Source of the DNA: Halieaceae bacterium UBA6060
Lineage (GTDB): Bacteria > Pseudomonadota > Gammaproteobacteria > Pseudomonadales > Halieaceae
DNA: 35,552 bases
Reading direction: 5' to 3'
Assembly (NCBI GenBank): GCA_002428935.1
Contig: DIYG01000009.1
Coordinates: forward strand, 1 to 35,552
A program made the translations under genes and the position numbers. The notes under the pieces were generated by a model. The model made no database searches and was not told the origin of the DNA. It saw nothing but the letters and a program-made list of their open reading frames with translations. How positions within the stretch are numbered: the first letter of the stretch is position 1; each line of letters begins with the position of its first letter. Shown piece by piece: positions 25,550-34,387 of this stretch.

Positions 25550-28000
25550 CTAGGTACTACCCAGGGCTTCGCAACGGTGGATGGGACTGTTTTCCGTGTC
25601 CGGTTGCCGATGGTCATCGGCGTTAAAACTCTCTGACATGGCGTGATTGCCCGCGCTCATGAATGCCGGTTTGAGCATCCACATGAGCAGGGGCAGGGCG
25701 ATCAGGGCTACAAGCATGTTGATGAGCATGACCATCACCAGCAGCAGACCCATGTCCGCGAGGAACTTCAGCTCACTAAGGAAGTACCAGGGCAGAATGC
25801 CTATTAGAACAATGCTCGCGGTAAAGAAAATGGCTTTGCCGGTTGTGGATACGGAACGCACGATGGCTTGCTCCACACCGGTGCTCGGGTCGTACTCCTC
25901 GCAGATCCGGCTGAGCAGATAGATGCCGTAGTCGATGCCCACGCCGATTCCAATGGCAGCGATGGGCAAGGTGTTCACGTCCAGACCAATACCCAGCTGC
26001 GTCATGGCCACACCCAGGTAGAGGTTCGACAGGTTGACCGGAACGAGCAATATGAGTCCGGCCATGATGGAGCGGTAGGCGAAACTACAGGCGACGAGGA
26101 TCACCAGATTCAGCGCCGCAAGGATGTACCACTGATAGGTATCGACGGTGTCGTTTAACGATTGCTGCAGAGCAATAGTTCCCGTTCCCAGGCGCACGGA
26201 GAAGTTGGGATACTCGGAACCGAGCTGTGCGATCGCTGAGCGCACCTGCTCGATGGCCCGATCAACGGTGTCCTGTTTGTTGTCCTTGTACCAAAAGGAC
26301 ACGGTGGAATGACGCAGTTCGAAATCCGCCACATGGGAAAACGCCTTGGGGCTTGTTCCCACCAGAAGCGCGCTGGCCGCTGCGGCCACGGCGCGATCAT
26401 CGTAATCAAGGGGTGCCCATTTCGGATTCCCACCGGCAAAGAGTCGGTTGGCTTCCGGTAGATAGTCGGCAAACGACAGGGACGCTTCCGGGGGATCCGG
26501 CATCTTCTCTACCAGTGCCTGGAGACGAGACTGCACAAAGGCGGTCTCAGCTTCCCGCGCCACGCGACTCTCACCTTCCAGGCTCTTGGCTTCGAAGACT
26601 ACTTCCAGGGTGTTCACCCCCGGAAAGTCTTGGTTGATCTGCGCAACGGCCCGATTGAATTCGGAGCGCTCCTTAAGAAGGCTGGACCCTTCTACAGGGT
26701 TCCCCACCTGAATCTGGGTGACATTCCAGGCCGCATACACGGTTGCGATGGCCAGGCTAATCGCGGTCCAGCGACCCGCTTTACCGAAGGTCAGGGTAGC
26801 CAGACGGGCCAGGCCTCGACGCAACGCGGCATAAAAACCCGTTTCCCCCGCCCCCATGAGCTGTGCTGCGTTGCGCGGCGTCGGCAACAGGGATAGCAGC
26901 AGCGGGGTAAGCAGCACGTTGGTGGGCACGAGCATCATGGCCCAGAAGCCACAGAACAACGCAAAGCGCTCCATGGCCGGTATGGGTGCGATGCCAATGA
27001 GAAAAAGGCCGGTAGCGTCGGTGACGATGCCCAGGACGCTGGGTGCGGTCATCACCGTCAGGGCAATCTCAGCGGCCCGACGGCGATCTTTAACGTGGGT
27101 AAGAATCTCGAAGTAGCGCTCGATAAACTGAACGCAGTGCGAAAACGAGCGCGCTACGAGAAGTAGCGGCACCACCATGATGAGTGGCTCAATGGGGACA
27201 CCCAACCACCCGACAAAACCAAAACCCCAGACCGCTGCGATGAGGCTGGACAGGAGGGGCGCGACCACTCCGACAAAATTGCGCATGTACAGGATGAGCG
27301 CCAGGAGCAGGGCCAACCCCGTGATGGAGAAGATGAACAGCATTTGTACTTCATAGAAGTACACCCAACCCGTAAGCATGGGCTGGCCGGCAATATGAAT
27401 CTCGTGATTCTCGTCGCGGGCGTCCTCCACAAGCTGCTGCAGATAGGTGTGGGTTTCGCCGTAATCGAGAAGTCGCTCGATAAACGTCGCCGTGATCAAT
27501 GCGCCGCTTTCGTCCTCAGAGATTAGAAACTGCTGGGCGTAGGGCGATTTGAGTACGGCGCGTTTGAAGGTCTCGATTTCTTCCGCCGTGCGAGGTGGGG
27601 CATCACCCATAAGGGGGCGGCTATCGATCCCGTAGGGAGTGGCTTCCGCGTAACGGGCCTTCTCCGTGGCCACCGATAAGACCTGATCGTGGTCGACTCC
27701 CGGCGACAAATCGATGTCGCGAGTGAGATCCCAGATCAACTGCAGAGTCTCGGCGTTGTAGATATCCCCATCCTTCCGTTTCACCAGCAGGGCCACGGTC
27801 AGGGGGTTGCCGAAGTTAGGGTGGTCCTTATAGACCTGGACGTAGGGGTGATCGCTGGGAAGAAGATCGGAGAAAACCGTCTTCAACTCGACGTGGCGCA
27901 AACCCAAAGCGAAAAAACCCGTGATAGCCACAAGCAGGGCCAGCACCCAAAAGCGCTGTTTCAAGACGGTTCTTGCAACCAGTCTGATTCCTGCTTCCAC
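25550..28000 (-). CDS. RND/MMPL-family inner-membrane transporter
   Basis: Transporter of 816 aa with the internal duplication of the RND superfamily. Order: TM1 at about residues 15-34, a periplasmic loop, a group of five to six membrane segments from about 218 to 400, a second periplasmic loop, then a second group from about 620 to the C-terminus. It resembles the MMPL/hopanoid-transporter-like (HpnN-like) subgroup, which moves lipids or other hydrophobic compounds, rather than AcrB: no adaptor gene is nearby. The C-terminal motif GIGVGIDYGIYLLSR is typical of the family. GTG 28000 has a strong AAGGAGG. It is the first gene of the apparent operon running left to 19851. Confidence 0.92.
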   Translation of the reverse strand: MEAGIRLVARTVLKQRFWVLALLVAITGFFALGLRHVELKTVFSDLLPSDHPYVQVYKDHPNFGNPLTVALLVKRKDGDIYNAETLQLIWDLTRDIDLSPGVDHDQVLSVATEKARYAEATPYGIDSRPLMGDAPPRTAEEIETFKRAVLKSPYAQQFLISEDESGALITATFIERLLDYGETHTYLQQLVEDARDENHEIHIAGQPMLTGWVYFYEVQMLFIFSITGLALLLALILYMRNFVGVVAPLLSSLIAAVWGFGFVGWLGVPIEPLIMVVPLLLVARSFSHCVQFIERYFEILTHVKDRRRAAEIALTVMTAPSVLGIVTDATGLFLIGIAPIPAMERFALFCGFWAMMLVPTNVLLTPLLLSLLPTPRNAAQLMGAGETGFYAALRRGLARLATLTFGKAGRWTAISLAIATVYAAWNVTQIQVGNPVEGSSLLKERSEFNRAVAQINQDFPGVNTLEVVFEAKSLEGESRVAREAETAFVQSRLQALVEKMPDPPEASLSFADYLPEANRLFAGGNPKWAPLDYDDRAVAAAASALLVGTSPKAFSHVADFELRHSTVSFWYKDNKQDTVDRAIEQVRSAIAQLGSEYPNFSVRLGTGTIALQQSLNDTVDTYQWYILAALNLVILVACSFAYRSIMAGLILLVPVNLSNLYLGVAMTQLGIGLDVNTLPIAAIGIGVGIDYGIYLLSRICEEYDPSTGVEQAIVRSVSTTGKAIFFTASIVLIGILPWYFLSELKFLADMGLLLVMVMLINMLVALIALPLLMWMLKPAFMSAGNHAMSESFNADDHRQPDTENSPIHRCEALGST

Positions 28001-28089
28001 GAACCAGTGCCTCCTTGTTCGGCCTTGGGCGAAATGCCGCGTGTTATTTTTGCCGTGCTAGGAGTGTCTTCGTTGGCCAAAACGCACAA

Positions 28090-28107
28090 ACCACCCCGAT
28101 GGGTGGT
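28090..28107. terminator. Candidate terminator hairpin between the nucleoside phosphorylase-like gene and the RND operon
   Basis: Perfect 7-bp stem ACCACCC / GGGTGGT with a 4-nt loop. On the minus strand it is followed by a T-rich stretch (TTGTGCGTTTT), so it could end transcripts of the phosphorylase-like gene. It also carries the CCACCC motif seen in other upstream regions of the locus, so an operator role is an alternative. Confidence 0.4.
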
Positions 28108-28137
28108 CTTTGGGATGGTAGGTGACCATCCGGAGGA

Positions 28138-28147
28138 GGGGTGGGGG
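28138..28147 (+). promoter_or_regulatory. GGGGTGGGGG motif upstream of the RND operon
   Basis: GC-rich motif about 140 bp upstream of the RND start, similar to GGGGTGGG (13572-13579) and CGGGTGGGGG (13609-13618) upstream of aacS. Candidate regulator site, weak evidence. Confidence 0.25.
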
Positions 28148-28244
28148 AATCCACTCTGGGCCAGCGAACTCCCCTTTTACCGGGCGAAGAGCCCTGGGTT
28201 TGAGGGTGCTCTACTTATCCGGGAATGGGTTTTCAGCGGTGTTT

Positions 28245-29195
28245 TTAAGGGTCGTCGGAATCCGGTTTGGCCGTCATCTCGGGGTGGAAGATCAAACCAT
28301 CCCCAACCCTTTCCTGGCCTTCCAAAGCCTGAATTCTCGGGAGCGCTGCCATAAGTATGTCCACACTTACAGGATTGATGCGCCGGTACAAGGGCGGCAT
28401 TTCAGAGAAGTCCCAGGGCGCCACACCCTCCGCCGGGTTTGAGATCGCAATCAAGCACGCGTAGTTCATCCCCAGCATGCGAGCGTAGGCGATCTCTGTA
28501 CCCACATTCATGGTGACCACATCGCCGCCCCAGCGAGCAAACATCTCTATTTCTGCCGCAGTCTCAAAACGTCCACCGCGAGCCTGAACAATCACCCCAG
28601 ATTCGTGGAGGTCGATATCGTTCAGGGAGTCGTCGCTGCGAACCCGGGTGCGCGTCTCTTCAATCAATATGCGCCGTAGGTCTGGATCCATGGCGGGCAG
28701 AAAACGGGGAATGGGGATCTTGCTTGGATCTAGGTACACCTCCCGAGGAAAGCTCAGCGGTCGATCGATATTCATATCGATAAAGTCATGGGGTATCACA
28801 TAGTCATAAGGCTGCATCGATGGCGTGATACCCCCGGCCGTCGCGCCGCCGAGAACTTCCGTCACACCAAGGTCGTACATGGCCAACCAGGCAGCCTGGA
28901 GGGCACTGCTGCCGTGCATATGGATGTAGTAGAACGGCACCCCATGGGCTTCACCGGGATAGATCTCCGGCGACACACCCAGCTTTGTCTCCACGGTAAA
29001 CGGCTCGTCGAGAAGCCCGTCGCGAAGCAGTAGGGCATCGTTGACAAAGGTGCCACCAAAAATCGCGATTCGCGTTCCAGGATCCTGGGCATGGGCCGTC
29101 GCGGTACACAGCACAGCAATCAAGAGACACAAAAAGCCCCAACGATGGGCGTGAGTTCGCACTGCTTGGGTGCGCCTAAGGGAGTGGTCCGCCAT
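28245..29195 (-). CDS. Exported purine nucleoside phosphorylase / MTAP-like protein
   Basis: A 316-aa member of the purine nucleoside phosphorylase II (MTAP/PNP) family preceded by a clear signal peptide (hydrophobic GFLCLLIAVLCTATAHA, about residues 20-36, cleavage before QDPG). The catalytic domain begins TRIAIFGGT, then IHMHGSSALQAAW (phosphate/ribose-site region), YDYVIPHDFIDMNIDRPLSF, and NVGTEIAYARMLGMNYACLI followed by AISNPAEG. The Asn in ISNPAEG stands where PNPs of 6-oxopurines have Asn and MTAPs have Asp, hinting at inosine/guanosine rather than methylthioadenosine (inference). Most family members are cytosolic, so a periplasmic form is unusual. Start ATG has AGGAC upstream. Not obviously cotranscribed with either neighbour. 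Confidence 0.85.
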   Translation of the reverse strand: MADHSLRRTQAVRTHAHRWGFLCLLIAVLCTATAHAQDPGTRIAIFGGTFVNDALLLRDGLLDEPFTVETKLGVSPEIYPGEAHGVPFYYIHMHGSSALQAAWLAMYDLGVTEVLGGATAGGITPSMQPYDYVIPHDFIDMNIDRPLSFPREVYLDPSKIPIPRFLPAMDPDLRRILIEETRTRVRSDDSLNDIDLHESGVIVQARGGRFETAAEIEMFARWGGDVVTMNVGTEIAYARMLGMNYACLIAISNPAEGVAPWDFSEMPPLYRRINPVSVDILMAALPRIQALEGQERVGDGLIFHPEMTAKPDSDDP

Positions 29196-29337
29196 TTTTC
29201 TTTGTCCTGTGTATTTCTACGAGGGCGCAGCAACTTTTGTGCCCCGACGAGCCGCAGGCGCCAAAGATCAGAACACGCAAGTTATGTCACGAACCCAGGC
29301 TAAGTAGTCTGTTGCGTTGCCACAACCACCGTAAGAA

Positions 29338-29355
29338 CGGGGCCGATGAGCCCCG
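29338..29355 (-). terminator. Candidate terminator downstream of glmS
   Basis: A 6-bp GC stem (CGGGGC / GCCCCG) with a 6-nt loop lies about 100 bp beyond the glmS stop. On the minus strand a short T-rich run (GTTCTT) follows; on the plus strand CTTTTT follows 5 bases later. It may serve either direction; weak. Confidence 0.35.
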
Positions 29356-29456
29356 CAAGCTTTTTCGAGTTAGTCATCCTTAGCTTACGCCACCTCCGAT
29401 GAAGTCAGACAGACGGCGCTATATGGGCCATGGGATTGACCGCGCTGCGCCGTTAT

Positions 29457-31286
29457 CTATTCAACGGTTACGGACTTCGCCAAATTCCTCGGTTTATCGA
29501 CATCTGTGCCTTTTTGCAAAGCCACGTGATACGACAGGAGCTGCAGTGCCACGGTGTAGATCACCGGCTGGAGCACCTCCGGCGCATGAGGCATGGCCAA
29601 CACATGCACGCCGGGCTCATCGGTAAACCCCGCGTCCTTATCGGCGAAAACGTACAACTCCCCGCCACGAGAGCGCACTTCTTCAAGATTAGATTTCAGC
29701 TTGTCCAGCAATTCATCGTTGGGGGCAACGGCAACAACCGGCATGTCTGCATCCACCAACGCCAGAGGTCCGTGTTTAAGTTCCCCGGCGGGATACGCTT
29801 CAGCGTGGATGTAGGATATTTCCTTAAGCTTGAGGGCACCCTCCATCGCTATGGGATATTGAATGCCACGACCGAGAAACAAAGCGTGGTGTTTCTGGAT
29901 AAACGCCGCTGACATGTCCTCAATAGCCGCGTCGATCTTCAGGGTTTGCTTGACCAGATCCGGCAAGTCGCGAAGACCCTCTTTTAAACACTGCTGACGC
30001 TCAACACTCAAACCCCGCTCTTTTCCCAGGGCCAAAGCCAGCATTAGAAAAGCAACCAATTGCGTGGTGAATGCTTTGGTGGAAGCTACGCCGATTTCCA
30101 TGCCGGCTCGGGTGAGAAAAGCGAGATCGCTTTCTCGCACCAGGGAGCTGTTATCGACATTGGCGATCACCAGACTGGCGATGAACTCTTCGGGCGCAGC
30201 AAAGCGCAGGGCCGCTAGCGTATCGGCGGTCTCACCACTTTGGGATACGGTCACCAGCAGCGTGTTGGGATGGGACACGCGCTTGCGATAGCGAAACTCC
30301 GAAGCAACTTCCACCTGGCAGGGAACACCGGCGATATCCTCAAGCCAGTAGCGCGCCACAAGACCCGCGTGATAACTCGTACCGCAAGCAACAATCTGTA
30401 CCGCCTGAGTTTGGGCAAAAACCTCAGCAGCACCATCGCCAAATACGCTGGCATCGACATCCCCAGCACTCGCTTTGGCAAAGGTCGCCGCGAGAGCGTG
30501 GGGCTGCTCGTAGATCTCCTTGAGCATGTAGTGCTCGTAATCGCCGAGATCCGCATCTTCTACGTCGCCGGAAACCCGCTTCATCTCCCGTTGGACGGGT
30601 TCGCCCGCACCGTCGTAGATGGCAAGACCGGCGGCGGAGCAGACCACCACGTCGGCTTCTTCGAGATAGATAAACCGATCCGTTACCTGACGTAAGGCCA
30701 AAGTGTCAGAGGCGAGGAAGTTTTCGCCGATACCAACACCCACAACCAGCGGGCTACCCGAGCGCGCCGCAACAACTTGGTCCGGGTGTTCTACATCCGT
30801 GGCCGCCAGAGCATAGGCGCCCTCAAGACGGGCGACGGTGGCCTGCATGGCACCGAGAAGATCCTTTCCTTCATGCACAAAGCGATGGAGCAAATGCACG
30901 ATAACTTCCGTGTCCGTGGCCGAGACAAACTCGTAACCCGCCTCGCGTAAGTCCTCCCGCAGCTCCGCGTGGTTTTCAATAATGCCGTTGTGCACGATGG
31001 CGATGCGCTGGCGAGAGATATGGGGGTGAGCGTTCGCGGCGGAAGGCTGCCCGTGGGTCGCCCAGCGCGTGTGGGCAATGCCCGTGCACCCGAGGATGGG
31101 GTTTAAGGATTGCGCTTCTTCCAAGGCAGATACCTTGCCCTGGTATTTGTGTAACTGCAGTCGCTGTTCGTTGTCGATAAGCGCCATGCCCGCGGAGTCA
31201 TAGCCCCGATACTCCAGCCGCCGTAGACCTTCCAGAAGAATTTCCGAGACTTCCCGGCGCGCCGTGGCCGCTACGATTCCACACAT
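29457..31286 (-). CDS. glmS: Glutamine-fructose-6-phosphate aminotransferase (isomerising)
   Basis: Makes glucosamine-6-phosphate from fructose-6-phosphate and glutamine, the entry to UDP-GlcNAc, peptidoglycan and LPS. Full length at 609 aa. The N-terminal class II glutaminase starts MCGIVAAT (Cys becomes N-terminal after Met removal) with RLEYRGYDSAGMAL and THGQPSAANAHPH motifs. Two SIS sugar-isomerase domains follow (CGTSYHAGLVARYW; SQSGETADT; LGRGIQYPIAMEGALKLKE), and the end KPRNLAKSVTVE is the conserved C-terminus. It starts 15 bp after glmU on the same strand, the usual glmUS operon. Confidence 0.98.
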   Translation of the reverse strand: MCGIVAATARREVSEILLEGLRRLEYRGYDSAGMALIDNEQRLQLHKYQGKVSALEEAQSLNPILGCTGIAHTRWATHGQPSAANAHPHISRQRIAIVHNGIIENHAELREDLREAGYEFVSATDTEVIVHLLHRFVHEGKDLLGAMQATVARLEGAYALAATDVEHPDQVVAARSGSPLVVGVGIGENFLASDTLALRQVTDRFIYLEEADVVVCSAAGLAIYDGAGEPVQREMKRVSGDVEDADLGDYEHYMLKEIYEQPHALAATFAKASAGDVDASVFGDGAAEVFAQTQAVQIVACGTSYHAGLVARYWLEDIAGVPCQVEVASEFRYRKRVSHPNTLLVTVSQSGETADTLAALRFAAPEEFIASLVIANVDNSSLVRESDLAFLTRAGMEIGVASTKAFTTQLVAFLMLALALGKERGLSVERQQCLKEGLRDLPDLVKQTLKIDAAIEDMSAAFIQKHHALFLGRGIQYPIAMEGALKLKEISYIHAEAYPAGELKHGPLALVDADMPVVAVAPNDELLDKLKSNLEEVRSRGGELYVFADKDAGFTDEPGVHVLAMPHAPEVLQPVIYTVALQLLSYHVALQKGTDVDKPRNLAKSVTVE

Positions 31287-31301
31287 GGATACTCTGCTCC
31301 G

Positions 31302-32672
31302 TTATTGATCAGCGTCCGCCGCAGCGCGTTGCTTCGGCGTTTTCCAACCTTCGATGTTGCGTTGCTTGGCTCGCGAGACGGCGAGGGTGTCGCCCGGAAT
31401 CTCCCGGGTCACCGTAGAACCGGCGGCGACGAATCCTCCATCCCCCACATCCAAGGGTGCGACCAGGGTGCTGTTGGAACCGATGAACACCTCGTCGCCG
31501 AGCTTTGTGGGGTGTTTGTTGATGCCGTCGTAGTTACAGGTGATGGTCCCGGCTCCCACATTCACGCCCTTACCCAGGGTCGCGTCACCCACATAGCTCA
31601 AGTGGTTTACTTTGCTACCGGCGCCGATAGTGGTCTTTTTGGTTTCAACAAAGTTGCCGATACGAGCACCGGTCGCCAGATGAGTGCCCGAACGAAGGCG
31701 GGCATAGGGCCCCACGCTGCAGCCATCGGCGAGTTCCGCCTCATCAATATGGCTCATAGCGTGAACGGTACTGCCAGCACCGACACGGCAGTGCCGCAGG
31801 ACACAGTTTGGTCCGACAGTTACGCCGTCTTCGAGAACGACCCGTCCTTCAAACACGCAATTCACATCGATAAACACATCGCGGCCGCATTCGAGGGTCC
31901 CGCGCACATCGATACGCGCAGGGTCCGCCAGGGAGACCCCTGCGGCCATGAGGGCCTGTGCTTGCTGCGCCCGATACAGGGTCTCGGCTTCGGCGAGCTG
32001 ACTGCGATCATTAATGCCCATCACTTCATCTGCCGAGTCGGCTCGTAATGCGGCCACGCAATGGCCGGCTTCTACGGCCATGGAAAGCACATCAGGCAAG
32101 TAGTACTCGCCCTGGGCATTGGCGTTACCCACGCGGGGCAAATAATCTTTAAGTAAGGCTGCGGGGTAAGCGAGCACACCGGTATTAATCTCGGCGATCA
32201 CTCGTTGTTGTTCCGTGGCGTCTTTGTGTTCCACCACGCCCTGAAGCTGACCACTGTCATCACGGAGCACTCGACCATAACCGCCAGGGTCATCTAGATC
32301 CGCCGTGAGCAAGGCTGGCGCTTGTTCCGTGAGTTGCGCCAGGGTTTCTGGTTTCAACAAAGGCACATCGCCATAGAGAACCAGCACCGTTGAATCGCTA
32401 TCGACCTGCGGCATAGCCTGCAAAACCGCATGCCCTGTGCCCAGCTGTTCCGCCTGCAGAACCCAGGTGATATCCGGGGCATCAAGAGCTTCCTTAACCT
32501 GCTCCGCTCCATGACCAACCACAACATGCATACGCAGCGGGGCCAAAGTTCTTGCCGTTTCCAACACGTGGGCGAGCAGTGGCCGGCTAGCCAGGGGATG
32601 AAGAACCTTGGGCAGCTCCGAGCGCATGCGCGTGCCCTGGCCCGCGGCGAGGATGATCACTTCAAGCTTCAT
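31302..32672 (-). CDS. glmU: Bifunctional GlmU (GlcNAc-1-P uridyltransferase / GlcN-1-P acetyltransferase)
   Basis: Performs the last two steps to UDP-GlcNAc in the cytoplasm: acetyl transfer to glucosamine-1-phosphate and uridylyl transfer. Full length at 456 aa. The N-terminal pyrophosphorylase has LAAGQGTRMRSELPKVLHPL (about residues 8-27) and YGDVPLL; the C-terminal left-handed beta-helix has hexapeptide repeats and the KTTIGAGSKVNHLSYVGD and GTITCNYDG segments of the acetyltransferase site. It is first in the glmU-glmS operon, divergent from the protease/ligase fusion, with a 192-bp shared upstream region. Confidence 0.98.
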   Translation of the reverse strand: MKLEVIILAAGQGTRMRSELPKVLHPLASRPLLAHVLETARTLAPLRMHVVVGHGAEQVKEALDAPDITWVLQAEQLGTGHAVLQAMPQVDSDSTVLVLYGDVPLLKPETLAQLTEQAPALLTADLDDPGGYGRVLRDDSGQLQGVVEHKDATEQQRVIAEINTGVLAYPAALLKDYLPRVGNANAQGEYYLPDVLSMAVEAGHCVAALRADSADEVMGINDRSQLAEAETLYRAQQAQALMAAGVSLADPARIDVRGTLECGRDVFIDVNCVFEGRVVLEDGVTVGPNCVLRHCRVGAGSTVHAMSHIDEAELADGCSVGPYARLRSGTHLATGARIGNFVETKKTTIGAGSKVNHLSYVGDATLGKGVNVGAGTITCNYDGINKHPTKLGDEVFIGSNSTLVAPLDVGDGGFVAAGSTVTREIPGDTLAVSRAKQRNIEGWKTPKQRAAADADQ

Positions 32673-32864
32673 AACGACGGTCGCGCTGCACGCGTCCTGT
32701 AAAAAAATCAGACACCCGATGGTACGGGTTGTTTGTGGCTTTACAACGCGACAAATACCAACTGCATCACAGGTCTGTCGGATTTTTAACCGCTGACAGC
32801 GCCAGGCCTTTCGATTATGGTCGGCGCGCGGCGGGCATAAACCAATGAACCAGGGCAGAGAAAA

Positions 32865-34262
32865 ATGCAGCAGGACACAAAGCTGATCGTCGGTAGCGAA
32901 GAATGGTGCTCCTTTCCCGATCTTGGGATATCCGCTATCAAAGCTCGTGTCGATAGCGGAGCTAAAACATCGTCGTTACATGCCTTCAACCTCCAGTTGT
33001 TTAAGCGTGGCCCAGAGCAATGGGTGAGCTTTGAGGTACACCCCATACAACGGAATCGAAAAACCACCGTGCGATGTGAGGCCCAAGTTCTCGATCGACG
33101 TGTCGTAAAGAGTTCGTCGGGCGAGCGAGAAAGACGCTTTGTCATTGGAGCCAGCGTGCATATCGGCGGACAAGCCTTTGATATTGAGTTAACGCTAAGC
33201 AACCGAGACACCATGGGTTACCGCATGCTTTTGGGCCGCGAGGCCATGAGCGGTCGCATGTTGGTAGACCCCGCGGAGAGCTTCAGCCTCGGTGACCTGA
33301 CACCGACCCAAGTGAGTCAGCTCTACGGTGAAAACAACGAGATAGCAAATGGATTGAAAATTGGGTTGTTGGCGTCAGACCCGGAGCTGTACAGCAATAA
33401 ACGGCTCCTTGAAGCAGGCTTAGATCGTGGCCATGAGATGCTGTTCTTGAATATCAAGCAGTGTTACATGAAGCTGGATGCGGAAACACCAGAAGTCCAT
33501 TATCGCGGCGGCAGAACCCTGAACGACCTGGATGCGGTGATTCCACGGATTCGCCCAAGCCTAACCTTTTACGGTTGCGCACTGACCCGCCATTTTGAAA
33601 GCCTGGGTATTACCGTATTGAATACCGCGCAGGCGATTTCATCCTCGCGAGACAAGCTTTACTCACTTCAGCTTCTACAAAAGAGCGGTCTGGATATCCC
33701 GACCACCGGATTTGCTAACTCTCCCATGGACACGAACGACCTCATCGACATGGTCGGTGGCGCGCCCTTAATTGTTAAACTACTCGAGGGGACCCAGGGT
33801 CGTGGTGTGGTTCTGGCCGAGACCCGTAAAGCCGGTGAGTCCGTTATCAATGCCATTAAGTCCCTTCGCGCCAACCTTTTAGTGCAAGAGTTCATCAAGG
33901 AGGCTCAAGGTAAAGATCTTCGGTGTTTTGTAATCGATGGAAAGGTTTTTGCGTCTATTGAACGTGTTGCTGCGCCCGGAGAATTTCGGGCGAACATACA
34001 TCAGGGAGGCTCCGCCAACCTCGTAAAAATCACCCCAGAAGAACGACGACTCGCCATAAAAGCAGCTAAAACCATGGGTCTACAAGTCGCCGGTGTCGAC
34101 CTAATTCGCTCCGCAAAAGGTCCTTTGCTTCTGGAAATCAACTCTTCACCAGGCCTGGAAGGTATTGAAACAGCTACCGGTAAAGACATTGCAGGTGAAA
34201 TGATAGCCTCCGTCGAGCGGAAGCTTAATTGGCAGGCACCGTCCCTATCCGGAAATCAATAA
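32865..34262 (+). CDS. Fused RimB-like protease and RimK-like alpha-L-glutamate ligase
   Basis: A 465-aa two-domain protein. Residues about 7-135 match the RimB-like (ATP-dependent zinc protease, retropepsin-like fold) family: VGSEEWCSFPDLGI, the active-site-like RVDSGAKTSSLHA, and NRDTMGYRMLLGREAM. Residues about 160-455 match RimK ATP-grasp ligases: KIGLLASDPELYSNKRLLEA, RDKLYSLQLLQKSGLDIPTT, PLIVKLLEGTQGRGVVLAE, VQEFIKEAQGKDLRCFVIDG and LLLEINSSPGLEGIE. RimK adds glutamates to the C-terminus of ribosomal protein S6 or makes poly-glutamate; RimB can trim such tails, so the fusion joins a writer and a likely eraser. The region looks less GC-rich than its neighbours by eye. The start has a weak ribosome site. 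Confidence 0.9.
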   Translation: MQQDTKLIVGSEEWCSFPDLGISAIKARVDSGAKTSSLHAFNLQLFKRGPEQWVSFEVHPIQRNRKTTVRCEAQVLDRRVVKSSSGERERRFVIGASVHIGGQAFDIELTLSNRDTMGYRMLLGREAMSGRMLVDPAESFSLGDLTPTQVSQLYGENNEIANGLKIGLLASDPELYSNKRLLEAGLDRGHEMLFLNIKQCYMKLDAETPEVHYRGGRTLNDLDAVIPRIRPSLTFYGCALTRHFESLGITVLNTAQAISSSRDKLYSLQLLQKSGLDIPTTGFANSPMDTNDLIDMVGGAPLIVKLLEGTQGRGVVLAETRKAGESVINAIKSLRANLLVQEFIKEAQGKDLRCFVIDGKVFASIERVAAPGEFRANIHQGGSANLVKITPEERRLAIKAAKTMGLQVAGVDLIRSAKGPLLLEINSSPGLEGIETATGKDIAGEMIASVERKLNWQAPSLSGNQ

Positions 34263-34387
34263 ACAAGAATTGAATCGAAGAAATACGCTGTTTATAGTCG
34301 CCGCAGCTCATCAAAAGGCAGCCGCAACCACCACGCGGTTTTCTCCCCAAAGCCACTCCTCACCAGCCCGTCGGCCCAGGATCTTCT

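Noticed and set aside
25489..25617. Upstream start for DUF1329 copy 1
   Set aside because: The 43-codon extension overlaps the RND gene, breaks the Tat signal layout, and ATG 25488 has a good ribosome site.
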